From: Streptomyces sp. NBC_00178
GTDB lineage: Bacteria; Actinomycetota; Actinomycetes; Streptomycetales; Streptomycetaceae
Direction of reading: 5' to 3'
NCBI RefSeq assembly: GCF_036206005.1
Contig: NZ_CP108143.1
Location: 3,858,001 to 3,922,000, forward strand
Length of the DNA stretch: 64,000 nucleotides
Shown here: positions 25,291 through 33,074 of the stretch, in pieces
Layout: every line of letters begins with the position of its first letter
Numbering within the stretch: position 1 is the stretch's first letter
Position numbers and translations under genes: made by a program
Notes under the pieces: model-generated
What the model saw: only the letters and a program-made list of their open reading frames with translations
What the model was told of the DNA's origin: nothing
Databases searched by the model: none

Positions 25291-26148
25291 CTATGCCTCG
25301 ATCCTGTTTGCGGATCGCAGACGGGCGAAGCTGCGGGCCAGAAGCCTTGACACGTGCATCTGGGAGACGCCGAGTTCGGCGCTGATCTGGGACTGCGTCA
25401 GGTTGTTGTAGTAGCGCAGGAGCAGGATCCGCTGCTCGCGCTCGGGCAGCTGCACGAGCAGGTGGCGTACCAGGTCGCGGTGTTCGACCCCGGCCAGGGC
25501 GGGGTCCTCGTAGCCGAGCCGGTCGAGGAGGCCGGGCAGTCCGTCGCCCTCCTGGGCCGCCTCCAGCGAGGTCGCGTGGTACGAGCGGCCCGCCTCGATG
25601 CAGGCGAGGACCTCCTCCTCGGAGATCTTCAGCCGCTCGGCGATCTCGGCCGTGGTGGGGGAGCGGCCGTGAGCGGTCGTCAGGTCCTCGGTGGCGCCGG
25701 TGACCTGGACCCAGAGTTCGTGCAGGCGGCGCGGCACGTGCACGGTCCGCACGTTGTCCCGGAAGTAGCGCTTGATCTCGCCGACCACGGTGGGCATCGC
25801 GAACGTCGGGAACTGGACGCCCCGTTCCGGGTCGAAGCGGTCGATGGCGTTGATCAGGCCGATGGTGCCGACCTGGACGACGTCCTCCATCGGCTCGTTC
25901 CGGCTGCGGAAGCGGGCCGCCGCGTAGCGCACGAGGGGCAGGTTCGCCTCGATGAGCGCGGTGCGCACGCGGTGGTGCTCCGCGGTACCGGGTTCGAGGT
26001 CCTTGAACCGCGCGAAGAGCACCTGGGTGAGCGCCCGGGTGTCCGCGCCCCGGGTCCTGGCGGGCGTGGTGGGGTCGGGGGTCTCGGTCTGGATGTCGTC
26101 CGTCTGGACGTTCTGGGGCGGGACTTGAGGCGCTGTACTGGCCGGCAC
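25291..26148 (-). CDS. sigF: SigB/SigF-type RNA polymerase sigma factor, probably SigF
   Basis: 285 residues, strongly similar to the neighbouring sigma across all regions (same [21 protein letters not shown] core; region 4 [20 protein letters not shown] with [20 protein letters not shown]). The N terminus is Thr/Pro-rich ([13 protein letters not shown]). The length is close to that of S. coelicolor SigF, the late spore-compartment sigma, and this copy is nearer to tadA/upp, as sigF is in that species. The tandem pair probably arose by duplication. Anti-sigma partners are not adjacent. The symbol rests on synteny and length. Confidence 0.85.
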   Translation of the reverse strand: MPASTAPQVPPQNVQTDDIQTETPDPTTPARTRGADTRALTQVLFARFKDLEPGTAEHHRVRTALIEANLPLVRYAAARFRSRNEPMEDVVQVGTIGLINAIDRFDPERGVQFPTFAMPTVVGEIKRYFRDNVRTVHVPRRLHELWVQVTGATEDLTTAHGRSPTTAEIAERLKISEEEVLACIEAGRSYHATSLEAAQEGDGLPGLLDRLGYEDPALAGVEHRDLVRHLLVQLPEREQRILLLRYYNNLTQSQISAELGVSQMHVSRLLARSFARLRSANRIEA

Positions 26149-26281
26149 GGTGTCGCCACCCCTTTGCGGTCAACTACGGTCAACTCATCCGTCAAAAGCG
26201 GTCATAGCATCACAAGACATGTCCACTGTGTGCAAGCACCGCATAGAGTCGTGTTGAGGGCGTTTTGGTTTAAACATGGCG

Positions 26282-26310
26282 AAAAGCCCCTCTCCTGAAA
26301 GGGAGGGGCC
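26282..26310 (-). terminator. Terminator of the Dabb gene
   Basis: On the minus strand GGCCCCTCCC and GGAGAGGGGC pair around a short loop, followed by TTTTC. It lies 25 bp after the Dabb stop, in front of the sigF upstream region. Confidence 0.8.
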
Positions 26311-26334
26311 TCGCGTGCCTGATCGGGGAGCGCG

Positions 26335-26628
26335 TCAGAAGGGGTAGTCGGCGATCACCCAAGTGGCGAACGCGGTCCACTGACCGGCGGCGGCCTGGTG
26401 TGCGGGATGCCCGACGTACCGCTTGAGCGCGTCCTCGTCCGCGACGGCCGAGTTGATGGCGAAGTCGTAGGCGATCGGCCGGTCGGTGATGTTCCAGGCG
26501 CACTCCCAGAACTCCAGCTCCGGGATCTGCCCGCCGAGCTCGCGGAACGCCTGGGCTCCGGCGACGACCCTCGGGTCCTCGCGCTCGACGCCCTCGTTCA
26601 GCTTGAACAGGACCAGGTGGCGGATCAT
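26335..26628 (-). CDS. Dabb family (stress-responsive A/B barrel) protein
   Basis: 97 residues, a complete Dabb domain: MIRHLVLFKLNEGVE at the first strand, FWECAWNITDRPIAYDFAINSAVADEDALKRYVGHPAHQ with the conserved YxxHPxH-like phrase near residue 72, and a C-terminal strand. These ferredoxin-like barrels dimerise; some are enzymes, and most are unassigned. It is co-directional with a 54-residue membrane-protein gene ending 10 bp upstream and is closed by a terminator. Confidence 0.87.
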   Translation of the reverse strand: MIRHLVLFKLNEGVEREDPRVVAGAQAFRELGGQIPELEFWECAWNITDRPIAYDFAINSAVADEDALKRYVGHPAHQAAAGQWTAFATWVIADYPF

Positions 26629-26638
26629 GGGGGTTCTC

Positions 26639-26803
26639 CTACTTCACGAGCTCGGACATGAAGTCTCCGACGCCCTGGGCGGCACTGGAAATGCCCTCGA
26701 ACCCCACTTGCACGAGGTCGGCGGCACGTTCCGGGGACGTGATGATCGTGTACAGCACGAAGACCACAATCAAGTAGAGCGCGATCTTCTTCGCTTGCAC
26801 CAC
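26639..26803 (-). CDS. Small membrane protein (54 aa)
   Basis: Read on the minus strand from GTG 26803 (or the adjacent GTG at 26800), it gives a short basic start (QAKK), one hydrophobic helix (IALYLIVVFVLYTIITS), then an amphipathic tail ending GDFMSELVK. A GGGAGAGGCGGG stretch just upstream serves as ribosome binding site. The gene is below usual length cut-offs but has a clear stop, codon bias like its neighbours, and 10-bp spacing to the Dabb gene. The function is unknown. Confidence 0.65.
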   Translation of the reverse strand: MVQAKKIALYLIVVFVLYTIITSPERAADLVQVGFEGISSAAQGVGDFMSELVK

Positions 26804-27146
26804 AGTCCCGCCTCTCCCCTTCGATCACCTGTGCAGTCGGGAGATTGTAGCCGCACGTATGGTCGTATCCGGTGGCTGTTTTCGATCACTGATACGCCTT
26901 TTAGGGACCAAGGACTGGTCGAATCGGGCCCTTTGACCCCGGATGGGGTGTACGAGAGGGAGGAGGATGGAAAGCAGGCCCGCCGGTTGAGCAGGAATGT
27001 GCGGGCCGAGGAACGGGACCTCCCCGAGGTCCCCACCGCGTACGTCCCCCGACCGCGGTGAGGGCCCTGGTGTCCGTTCTCATCGGGGGAAGCGGCTTGT
27101 CCCCCCGATGCCGCTTCCCCCGACCTGCTCCCCCTCCGCGACACAC
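26804..27146. other. Intergenic region without a supported gene
   Basis: 343 bp holding the promoter area of the small membrane-protein gene and one 13-bp inverted repeat (CGGGGGAAGCGGC at 27084-27096 with its complement at 27110-27122), which could be a second terminator for the exporter transcript or part of a small RNA. No reading frame here has credible start, ribosome site and codon use. Confidence 0.5.
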
Positions 27147-27175
27147 GAAGGGCCCGGCACCGCGCCGGGCCCTTC
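27147..27175 (-). terminator. Terminator of the exporter operon
   Basis: A 12-bp perfect stem (GAAGGGCCCGGC, 27147-27158, with its complement at 27164-27175) lies 24 bp after the exporter stop. There is no T tract, as often in Streptomyces. Confidence 0.8.
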
Positions 27176-27198
27176 GCCGTACGTCCGCCGGATGCGGG

Positions 27199-28857
27199 TC
27201 AGTCCTTGCGGAGGCCGACCGTCCCGGCCGCGCCGTCCGGGGTGCCGGCGGGCTCACCGCCGCGCGGGCCGGGGACGGTGACCGGCGTGCCGTCGGCGGC
27301 AGCGTCCTCGGTCGCCAGGCGCTCCATGCCGCTCGTCGTCTTGAGGGGCTTCTCCTTGATGAAGAGGACGGCGAGGAGGCCGAGGAAGGCGAACGGGGTG
27401 GCGACGAGGAAGAGGTCGCCCGTCGCGATCCCGTAGGCGTGCTCGATGACGTCCTTCATCGGCTCGGGCAGCTTGGTCATGTCCGGCACCGCACTGCCGT
27501 GGCCTCCGCCGGCCACCGGGATGCCCTTCTCCGTGAGTCCCCTGGAGATCTCGTCCGCCACCCGGTTGGCGAGGACCGCACCGAGCACGCTGGTCCCGAC
27601 GGTGCCGCCGAGGCTGCGGAAGAAGGACAGCACGGAGGTGGCCGCGCCCAGTTCGTGAGCGGGCACGTCGTTCTGCGCGGCGAGGACGAGGTTCTGCATC
27701 AGCATGCCGACCCCGATGCCCATGAACGCCATGTAGACGCTGAGCAGGCCGAAGTGGGTGTCGGCGTCGATGGTCGAGAGCAGGCCGAGGCCGGCCGTCA
27801 TGACCACGGCACCGGCGATCAGGTAGATCTTCCACTTGCCGGTCGCCGAGATGATCTGCCCGGCCACGGTCGAGGAGACCAGGAGTCCGCCGATGAGCGG
27901 AAGGCTCATGAGCCCCGCGACCGTCGGGGACTTGCCCAGCGAGATCTGGAAGTACTGGGAGAGGAACACGGTCCCGGCGAACATCGCGATGCCGACGAAG
28001 AAGCTCGCCAGGGTCGTGAGCGTCACCGTGCGGTTGCGGAAGATGTCCAGCGGGATGATCGGCTCGGCGGCCCTGGACTCGACGTAGACCGCTGCGGAGA
28101 GCAGCACCACGCCGGTGGCAACCAGCGCGGCGGTCTGCCAGGACGCCCAGTCGAAGGTGTTGCCCGCGAGGGACGACCAGATCAGCAGTGCGCAGACGCC
28201 CGCGACGATGAGGAAGGCGCCCAGCCAGTCGATCCGGACCTTCCGGCGCACGGTCGGCAGCTTCAGGGTGCGCTGGAGCAGCACGATCCCGGCCAGCGCG
28301 AAGGGCACGCCGACGAAGAAGCACCAGCGCCAGCCGAGCCACGACGTGTCGACGAGGACGCCGCCGATCAGGGGACCCGCGACGGTGCCGACCGCGAAGA
28401 CCGCGCCGAAGATGCCCGCGTACTTGCCGAGCCTGCGCGGCGGGATGATCGCCGCCATCACGATCTGCGCCAGGGCCGTCAGGCCACCGGCGCCGACACC
28501 CTGGATGACGCGGCTGACGATCAGGGTGCCGACGTCCTGGGAGAAGCCCGCGACCAGGGAGCCGACCACGAACAGGCCGAGCGATAGCTGGAGCAGCAGC
28601 TTCTGGTTGAAGAGGTCGGCGAGCTTGCCCCAGAGCGGCACGGTGGCCGTCATCGCGAGCAGCTCGGAGGTCACGACCCAGGTGTAGGACGACTGGCTCG
28701 CGCCGAGGTCCGCGATGATCCGGGGCAGGGCGTTGGCGACGACCGTGCCCGCGAGGATGGCGACGAACATGCCGGCCATCAGGCCGGACATGGCCTGCAG
28801 GATCTGCCGGTTGGACATGGAGGCGGGCACCTGTCCGGGTGCCTCTGTTGCGGTCAC
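27199..28857 (-). CDS. DHA2-family MFS exporter
   Basis: 552 residues with about 14 membrane segments: VVANALPRIIADLGASQSSY in TM1, PLWGKLADLFNQK between TM2 and TM3, GPLIGGVLVDTSWLGWRWCF around TM5-6. It aligns closely by eye with residues 1-520 of the exporter at 20269-22749, so the two are paralogues, but here the C terminus is a short Gly/Pro tail rather than three beta-sandwich repeats. GTG start at 28857. It lies 57 bp after a TetR gene on the same strand and is probably repressed by it. The substrate is unknown. Confidence 0.9.
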   Translation of the reverse strand: MTATEAPGQVPASMSNRQILQAMSGLMAGMFVAILAGTVVANALPRIIADLGASQSSYTWVVTSELLAMTATVPLWGKLADLFNQKLLLQLSLGLFVVGSLVAGFSQDVGTLIVSRVIQGVGAGGLTALAQIVMAAIIPPRRLGKYAGIFGAVFAVGTVAGPLIGGVLVDTSWLGWRWCFFVGVPFALAGIVLLQRTLKLPTVRRKVRIDWLGAFLIVAGVCALLIWSSLAGNTFDWASWQTAALVATGVVLLSAAVYVESRAAEPIIPLDIFRNRTVTLTTLASFFVGIAMFAGTVFLSQYFQISLGKSPTVAGLMSLPLIGGLLVSSTVAGQIISATGKWKIYLIAGAVVMTAGLGLLSTIDADTHFGLLSVYMAFMGIGVGMLMQNLVLAAQNDVPAHELGAATSVLSFFRSLGGTVGTSVLGAVLANRVADEISRGLTEKGIPVAGGGHGSAVPDMTKLPEPMKDVIEHAYGIATGDLFLVATPFAFLGLLAVLFIKEKPLKTTSGMERLATEDAAADGTPVTVPGPRGGEPAGTPDGAAGTVGLRKD

Positions 28858-28914
28858 GGGGTCCTTCTTCGATGCGGGTCTGAACAGGTTCGGTGGGTGC
28901 GGAGGGGACCGGGA

Positions 28915-29562
28915 CTACTCCGGTCGCGGGAGCCCTTGAGCGAGGTGGGCGAAGACCTCCTGGAAGGCGTCCGTCAGCGCGGTCCCCCCGGGGTGCTCGC
29001 ACCAGTGCTCGAGGGCGACCCGCAGCGCGGTCTGGGTGACGGCGGCGAGCAGCCGGGGGAAAAGACCGGAGCCCGCGGACGCCGTCGCGCCCGAGGCGTC
29101 CAGCCAGTCGGTGAGGGCGGCGGCGAGGGCCCGCTCCTCAGCCACATGGGCCTTCAGGCCGCGCTGGATGAGGTGCGGCGAGCGCTGGAGCACCTTGGAC
29201 TGCAGGGTCCACAGCTCCTGGCGGTCCTCGAAGCCGGCGAGTTCGGCGACGAGCGCTTCGCGCACGACGTCGAGCGGCGCCCGGCCGGCCGGGGCGTGCC
29301 GTACGGAGTGCCTGATCCGTTCGCCGATCTCGTCGTCGACGAGGACGAACGCGTCGTCGTGGCTCGGGAAGTAGTTGAAGAACGTCCGGGGTGACACGCC
29401 GGCGGCCTCGCTGATGGCCTCGACCGTGACGTTCTCCACGCCGTGCTCGGCGGCGAGGCGGATGGCGGCTTCCGCGATGGCATGGCGCGTGGCCTGCTTC
29501 TTGCGCTCCCGGAGCCCGGGTTCGGAGGTCGTCGTCTTCGGCACAACGTGCATCGTAGGCAA
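28915..29562 (-). CDS. TetR-family repressor
   Basis: 215 residues. The helix-turn-helix occupies about residues 20-65 (KKQATRHAIAEAAIRLAAEHG then AISEAAGVSPRTFFNYFPSHDDAF), and the rest is an alpha-helical ligand domain. The start at 29562 (MPTMHVV) or 29553 (MHVV) is unresolved; the operator-like repeats overlap both. It probably represses itself and the downstream exporter. Confidence 0.88.
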   Translation of the reverse strand: MPTMHVVPKTTTSEPGLRERKKQATRHAIAEAAIRLAAEHGVENVTVEAISEAAGVSPRTFFNYFPSHDDAFVLVDDEIGERIRHSVRHAPAGRAPLDVVREALVAELAGFEDRQELWTLQSKVLQRSPHLIQRGLKAHVAEERALAAALTDWLDASGATASAGSGLFPRLLAAVTQTALRVALEHWCEHPGGTALTDAFQEVFAHLAQGLPRPE

Positions 29563-29580
29563 AGATGCACATCGTGCAAA
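29548..29580 (-). promoter_or_regulatory. Overlapping inverted repeats at the tetR start (operator)
   Basis: GTGCATC (29548-29554) is complementary to GATGCAC (29564-29570), and TGCAC-ATC-GTGCA (29566-29578) is a compact perfect palindrome. Both overlap the start of the TetR gene next to an AT-rich stretch (AAAATTATTAC) that could hold the -10 box. This arrangement suits autorepression. Confidence 0.55.
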
Positions 29581-29781
29581 ATTATTACCCGAGGTATACG
29601 CACCACCCCTGCGTCCTGGAGAGCTGGGGACGCACGGAAGGGACGGTCCGAGCCATCCGGCCAGGCGTCCGGGGGCGCCTTGTCGCCGCTCGCGGTCTTC
29701 TCAGTCCGGCGCCGGTCGGTCATGCTGGCGGGCACGCATCGGCCGGGGGGCCGGTCCGGAGGCGGAGTCGGGGGAGTGGCC

Positions 29782-30519
29782 GTGTCGCTCGATCTTGCGG
29801 TGAATCTGGCCGCCTCGCTCATCGCGTTCGTGACCGGATGGCTGGCCCGCAACGCGCTCATGTACTACCGGGGCAGCCGGCCCGTCGCGCGCCTGTGGCG
29901 CATCGACGCCCGGAAGCCCGTGACAGCGGTGGTGGGCAGAGTCAACGGAGGCAAGACGCTCTGGGAGGCGGACGCGCTGGCGGCCATGAACATCCGCCTG
30001 AGCCTCGCCCGCGAACTCAAGATCCATTCGATCGGCACCGTGAGTTCGGCCTCCTTCAGGATGGCCGCACACGCGGAGGACAACGTGGTCGTCATCGGCG
30101 GGCCCGCGATGAACGAGGTGTGGGAGACCTACGCGAGCAGGCTGGACGTGCCGTACGACTTCCGGATCGTCGAGGACAGGTACCGCATCGTCGCCCGGGA
30201 GGGCGACGTCTCGTACGGCGAGACGAGGAACGCCGAGGTCAAGCAGGACCACGCCTTGGTGATCCTCGCCCCCAACCCCTTCGAGCCGGGCAGTCGCGTG
30301 GTCATGCTCGCGGGTTGCGGGTACCTGGCCACGCTGGCCGCGCCGGTCGTGTTCTCGCCCGACTTCGCCAGGACGCTCAACCGGCGGTTCGACACCTCGA
30401 AGCCCTTGGCGCTGATCCTGTCCGTGGAGGACGTCCGCGGCTACATGCCGAGACCCGAGATCGTCGCGGGGAAGCAGTTCGCGCAGTCGACCCGTCGCGG
30501 AACAGGGAGCCTCCGGTGA
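29782..30519 (+). CDS. Unrecognised membrane-anchored protein with a Rossmann-like soluble domain
   Basis: 245 residues. It starts with one hydrophobic helix (LAVNLAASLIAFVTGWLA, about residues 4-22). The soluble part contains TAVVGRVNGGKT (residues about 50-60), NVVVIGGPAMNEVWETY (about 97-113), and NPFEPGSRVVMLAGCGYLATLAAP (about 172-195), suggesting alternating beta strands and glycine turns of a nucleotide-binding-like fold, but no family is named with confidence. GTG at 29782 has GGGGGAG 6 nt upstream; a GTG at 29776 would overlap it. It stands alone before tRNA-Ser(CGA), a common island position. Signalling or defence roles are possible but unproven. Confidence 0.65.
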   Translation: MSLDLAVNLAASLIAFVTGWLARNALMYYRGSRPVARLWRIDARKPVTAVVGRVNGGKTLWEADALAAMNIRLSLARELKIHSIGTVSSASFRMAAHAEDNVVVIGGPAMNEVWETYASRLDVPYDFRIVEDRYRIVAREGDVSYGETRNAEVKQDHALVILAPNPFEPGSRVVMLAGCGYLATLAAPVVFSPDFARTLNRRFDTSKPLALILSVEDVRGYMPRPEIVAGKQFAQSTRRGTGSLR

Positions 30520-30521
30520 GC

Positions 30522-30545
30522 AACTGAGACGGGAACTGAGACGGG
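30522..30545 (+). repeat. Perfect 12-bp tandem repeat beside tRNA-Ser(CGA)
   Basis: AACTGAGACGGG occurs twice head to tail, 30522-30533 and 30534-30545, about 50 bp from the 3' end of the tRNA. The same TGAGAC-N6-TGAGAC layout appears inside the mini-element at tRNA-Ser(GGA) (60357-60375). Confidence 0.7.
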
Positions 30546-30553
30546 ACGCAGAG

Positions 30554-30583
30554 AAGGGACCGACCCAAGCGGGTCGGTCCCTT
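30554..30583. terminator. Hairpin between the membrane-protein gene and tRNA-Ser
   Basis: GAAGGGACCGACCC and GGGTCGGTCCCTTC form a 13-bp perfect stem around a 4-nt loop. It can stop both the plus-strand gene and the minus-strand tRNA transcript. Confidence 0.8.
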
Positions 30584-30593
30584 CATCCATCTG

Positions 30594-30678
30594 CGGTAGC
30601 GGAGGGATTTGAACCCTCGGTGAGTTTCCCCACACTCGCTTTCGAGGCGAGCTCCTTCGGCCGCTCGGACACGCTACC
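30594..30678 (-). tRNA. tRNA-Ser(CGA)
   Basis: 85 nt, class II with a long variable arm. The acceptor strands GGTAGCG/CGCTACC pair, the anticodon stem-loop is CTCGC-CTCGAAA-GCGAG with anticodon CGA, and the T arm reads GAGGGTTCAAATCCCTC. CCA is not encoded. A hairpin terminator follows. Confidence 0.95.
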
Positions 30679-30756
30679 GAGAGAGAGCTTAGACCATCCC
30701 GGGCCCAGGTCCGAAATCGGTTACGCGAGACGGCGCCGGGCGGTGGTGCGGACCGG

Positions 30757-31185
30757 TCAGCGGTCGCGGAAGAAGGCCGTCAACTGGCTCGCGCAGGCGT
30801 CCTCCAGGACGCCGTGGATCACCTCGGGGCGGTGGTTGAGCCTCCGGTCGCGTACGACGTCCCAGAGCGAGCCGGCGGCGCCGGCCTTCTCGTCGCGGGC
30901 GCCGTAGACCACCCGGGCGACGCGGGACTGGACGAGTGCGCCCGCGCACATGGTGCACGGCTCCAGGGTGACGACCAGGGTGCAGCCGGTCAGCCGCCAG
31001 GCACCGAGCGCGGCGGCGGCCCGGCGCAGGGCGAGGACTTCGGCGTGTGCCGTGGGGTCGCCGGTCGCCTCGCGTTCGTTGTGGCCGGTGGCGAGCGGGG
31101 CGCCGTCCGGGCCGAGGACGACGGCGCCGACCGGCACATCGCCGGCCGACGCCGCCTGCGCGGCCTCGTCCAGGGCATGGCGCAT
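30757..31185 (-). CDS. tadA: tRNA-specific adenosine(34) deaminase TadA
   Basis: 142 residues from ATG 31185. Zinc ligands are visible: His and the catalytic Glu in PTAHAEVLAL (about residue 49), and the two cysteines in LEPCTMCAGAL (about residues 80-83). The C-terminal half shows the family phrase RVVYGARDEKAGAAGS and NHRPEVIHGVLED. The enzyme converts A34 to inosine in tRNA-Arg(ACG), essential for reading CGN codons. The ATG is preferred because GGAAGG stands 5-7 nt upstream; a GTG at 31257 would add a Pro-rich leader without homology. It follows the TadA-associated gene on the same strand. Confidence 0.9.
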   Translation of the reverse strand: MRHALDEAAQAASAGDVPVGAVVLGPDGAPLATGHNEREATGDPTAHAEVLALRRAAAALGAWRLTGCTLVVTLEPCTMCAGALVQSRVARVVYGARDEKAGAAGSLWDVVRDRRLNHRPEVIHGVLEDACASQLTAFFRDR

Positions 31186-31266
31186 GGGTGCCTTCCACGG
31201 ATCCCGTACGGGATCGGGCGGAGGCGGTGAGGAGGGGTCGGGTGGTGGCGCGTTCACCCGCGGACC

Positions 31267-31848
31267 CTAGCGGACGGCCTCCAGGACCTCGGCCGCTCCC
31301 AGCGCGTCCGCGATGTCCGCCAGGGCGTCGGTGCGCAGGGTCAGCAGGCCCTTCTCGGACAGCCCGAGGTCGGCGAGCACCCCGAGTTCCCCGAGTGGCC
31401 CCGCCGGCACGGCGTCGGGGTCGTGGTCGAGGTCGGAGGCCGTGACCTCGTCGTCGCGGTCCTCGGGCCGGTCGGGCTCGCCGTCCTCCGTGCCGTCGAG
31501 GTCGACGAGCTCCTCGAGTGCGGCGATCTCGTCCTCGGCCCCTGGTTCGCGGCCGAGCAGTTCGTCGGTGAGCAGGATCTCCCCGTACGAGGAGCGGGCG
31601 GCGGCGGACGCGTCCGAGACGTAGATACGGGGGTCCTCCTCACCGTCCACCCGGAGGATGCCGAACCAGGCGTCCTCCTGCTCGATGTAGACGAGGACGG
31701 TGTCCTCGTCCACCGAGGCCTCACGGGCCAGGTCCGTCAGGTCGGACAGGGTTTCCACATCGTCGAGCTCTGTATCGCTCGCTTCCCACCCGTCTTCGGT
31801 GCGCGCGAGCAGTGCGGCGAAGTACACCGGGACTCTCCCACTGGTCAT
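31267..31848 (-). CDS. Putative tRNA adenosine deaminase-associated protein
   Basis: 193 residues, very acidic. The N-terminal [21 protein letters not shown] and the region [37 protein letters not shown] match the actinobacterial family always found beside tadA. A central Asp/Glu-rich stretch is probably disordered, and the C terminus is a helical segment ([27 protein letters not shown]). The ATG at 31848 is used. Its molecular role is unknown; constant linkage to tadA suggests it assists or regulates the deaminase. Confidence 0.85.
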   Translation of the reverse strand: MTSGRVPVYFAALLARTEDGWEASDTELDDVETLSDLTDLAREASVDEDTVLVYIEQEDAWFGILRVDGEEDPRIYVSDASAAARSSYGEILLTDELLGREPGAEDEIAALEELVDLDGTEDGEPDRPEDRDDEVTASDLDHDPDAVPAGPLGELGVLADLGLSEKGLLTLRTDALADIADALGAAEVLEAVR

Positions 31849-32043
31849 AGGCGAATCGGTCCGACGGGAGGGCAGCCGGTGCTCCGGCTGCTCTGGGCCC
31901 CGCCCAATCGGCATCGTGGCAGAAACGAGCGCGATGCGAGACCTCTTCGACCGTTGCGTCGGCCATCAGTTCCTGGAGGACCGGCCGGCGGGCGGTCTCC
32001 CGGTGGTCGTTTCCGGACGGCCGGGCGGTCTCGGGAGGGGGTC

Positions 32044-32292
32044 TCACCAGCGGAACGTACGCATCCGCATCTGTTGGCGCATACGGGCCGCACGGGCTCT
32101 GCGCGGCTGGACGCGGTCGCGCAGCTGCTTCGCCTCGTGGAGCTCGCGCAGGAACTGGGCCCTGCGCCTCCGGCGCACAGCGTCACTCTCCTGCGCGTCC
32201 GCCGCGCTCTCCTGCGCGTCGGGCAGGTCGCGCGCGTCGCGTCCGGTCCGCCGCTGGTTCCGCTGCTCCCCGTCGGGCAATCGACACACCAC
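32044..32292 (-). CDS. Arginine-rich small conserved protein (82 aa)
   Basis: The C-terminal half is strongly basic and distinctive: [20 protein letters not shown] then [23 protein letters not shown] at the end, a pattern I recall as conserved among Streptomyces. It is probably nucleic-acid binding, perhaps a helical RNA- or DNA-associated protein, but no function is established. GTG starts at 32292/32289 follow TTGGGG. It is divergent from upp, with 103 bp between the starts. Confidence 0.65.
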   Translation of the reverse strand: MVCRLPDGEQRNQRRTGRDARDLPDAQESAADAQESDAVRRRRRAQFLRELHEAKQLRDRVQPRRARAARMRQQMRMRTFRW

Positions 32293-32395
32293 CCCAAGCC
32301 TGGGTCCGTATGCCCCCACCTTCCCCCCGAACAGGTGGTTGATGCCAGCGCGGACTGGCGGAAAGCGGGTCCGGGGCCCGGCTACTGTTGACGGC

Positions 32396-33031
32396 ATGCG
32401 GATCCACGTCGTCGACCACCCGCTGGTGGCACACAAACTCACCACACTGCGCGACAAGCGCACCGACTCCCCGACCTTCCGGCGGCTCGCCGACGAGCTG
32501 GTCACCCTCCTCGCGTACGAGGCCACCAGGGATGTGCGGACCGAGCAGGTCGACATCGAGACCCCGGTGACGCCCACGACCGGCGTGAAGCTGTCCCACC
32601 CGCGGCCCCTGGTCGTGCCGATCCTGCGCGCGGGTCTCGGCATGCTGGACGGCATGGTGCGGCTGCTCCCGACCGCCGAGGTCGGCTTCCTGGGCATGAT
32701 CCGCAACGAGGAGACGCTCCAGGCGGAGACGTACGCCACGCGGATGCCCGAGGACCTCTCCGGCCGTCAGGTCTACGTCCTCGACCCGATGCTGGCCACC
32801 GGCGGCACGCTCGTCGCGGCCATCCGGGAACTGATCAAGCGCGGCGCCGACGACGTGACGGCGGTCGTCCTGCTCGCGGCGCCCGAGGGCGTCGAGGTGA
32901 TGGAGCGCGAGCTGGCCGGAACCCCGGTCACCGTGGTCACGGCCTCGGTCGACGAGCGGCTCAACGAGAACGGCTACATCGTGCCGGGCCTCGGCGACGC
33001 CGGTGACCGGATGTACGGCACGGCCGACTGA
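32396..33031 (+). CDS. upp: Uracil phosphoribosyltransferase
   Basis: 211 residues, the usual length. The N-terminal [20 protein letters not shown] and central [16 protein letters not shown] fit Upp, the PRPP-binding loop is [17 protein letters not shown] (about residues 126-142), and the C-terminal [20 protein letters not shown] is the uracil-binding end. It salvages uracil to UMP with PRPP in the cytosol. The ATG at 32396 is the family start. Confidence 0.96.
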   Translation: MRIHVVDHPLVAHKLTTLRDKRTDSPTFRRLADELVTLLAYEATRDVRTEQVDIETPVTPTTGVKLSHPRPLVVPILRAGLGMLDGMVRLLPTAEVGFLGMIRNEETLQAETYATRMPEDLSGRQVYVLDPMLATGGTLVAAIRELIKRGADDVTAVVLLAAPEGVEVMERELAGTPVTVVTASVDERLNENGYIVPGLGDAGDRMYGTAD

Positions 33032-33074
33032 CCCCGGATGCGGGTGCCTCCCGGCGCCCGGGCCTCCTGGACTC

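Noticed and set aside
27084-27122. Small RNA gene based on a 13-bp hairpin
   Set aside because: Only one stem without promoter evidence; better regarded as a possible second terminator.
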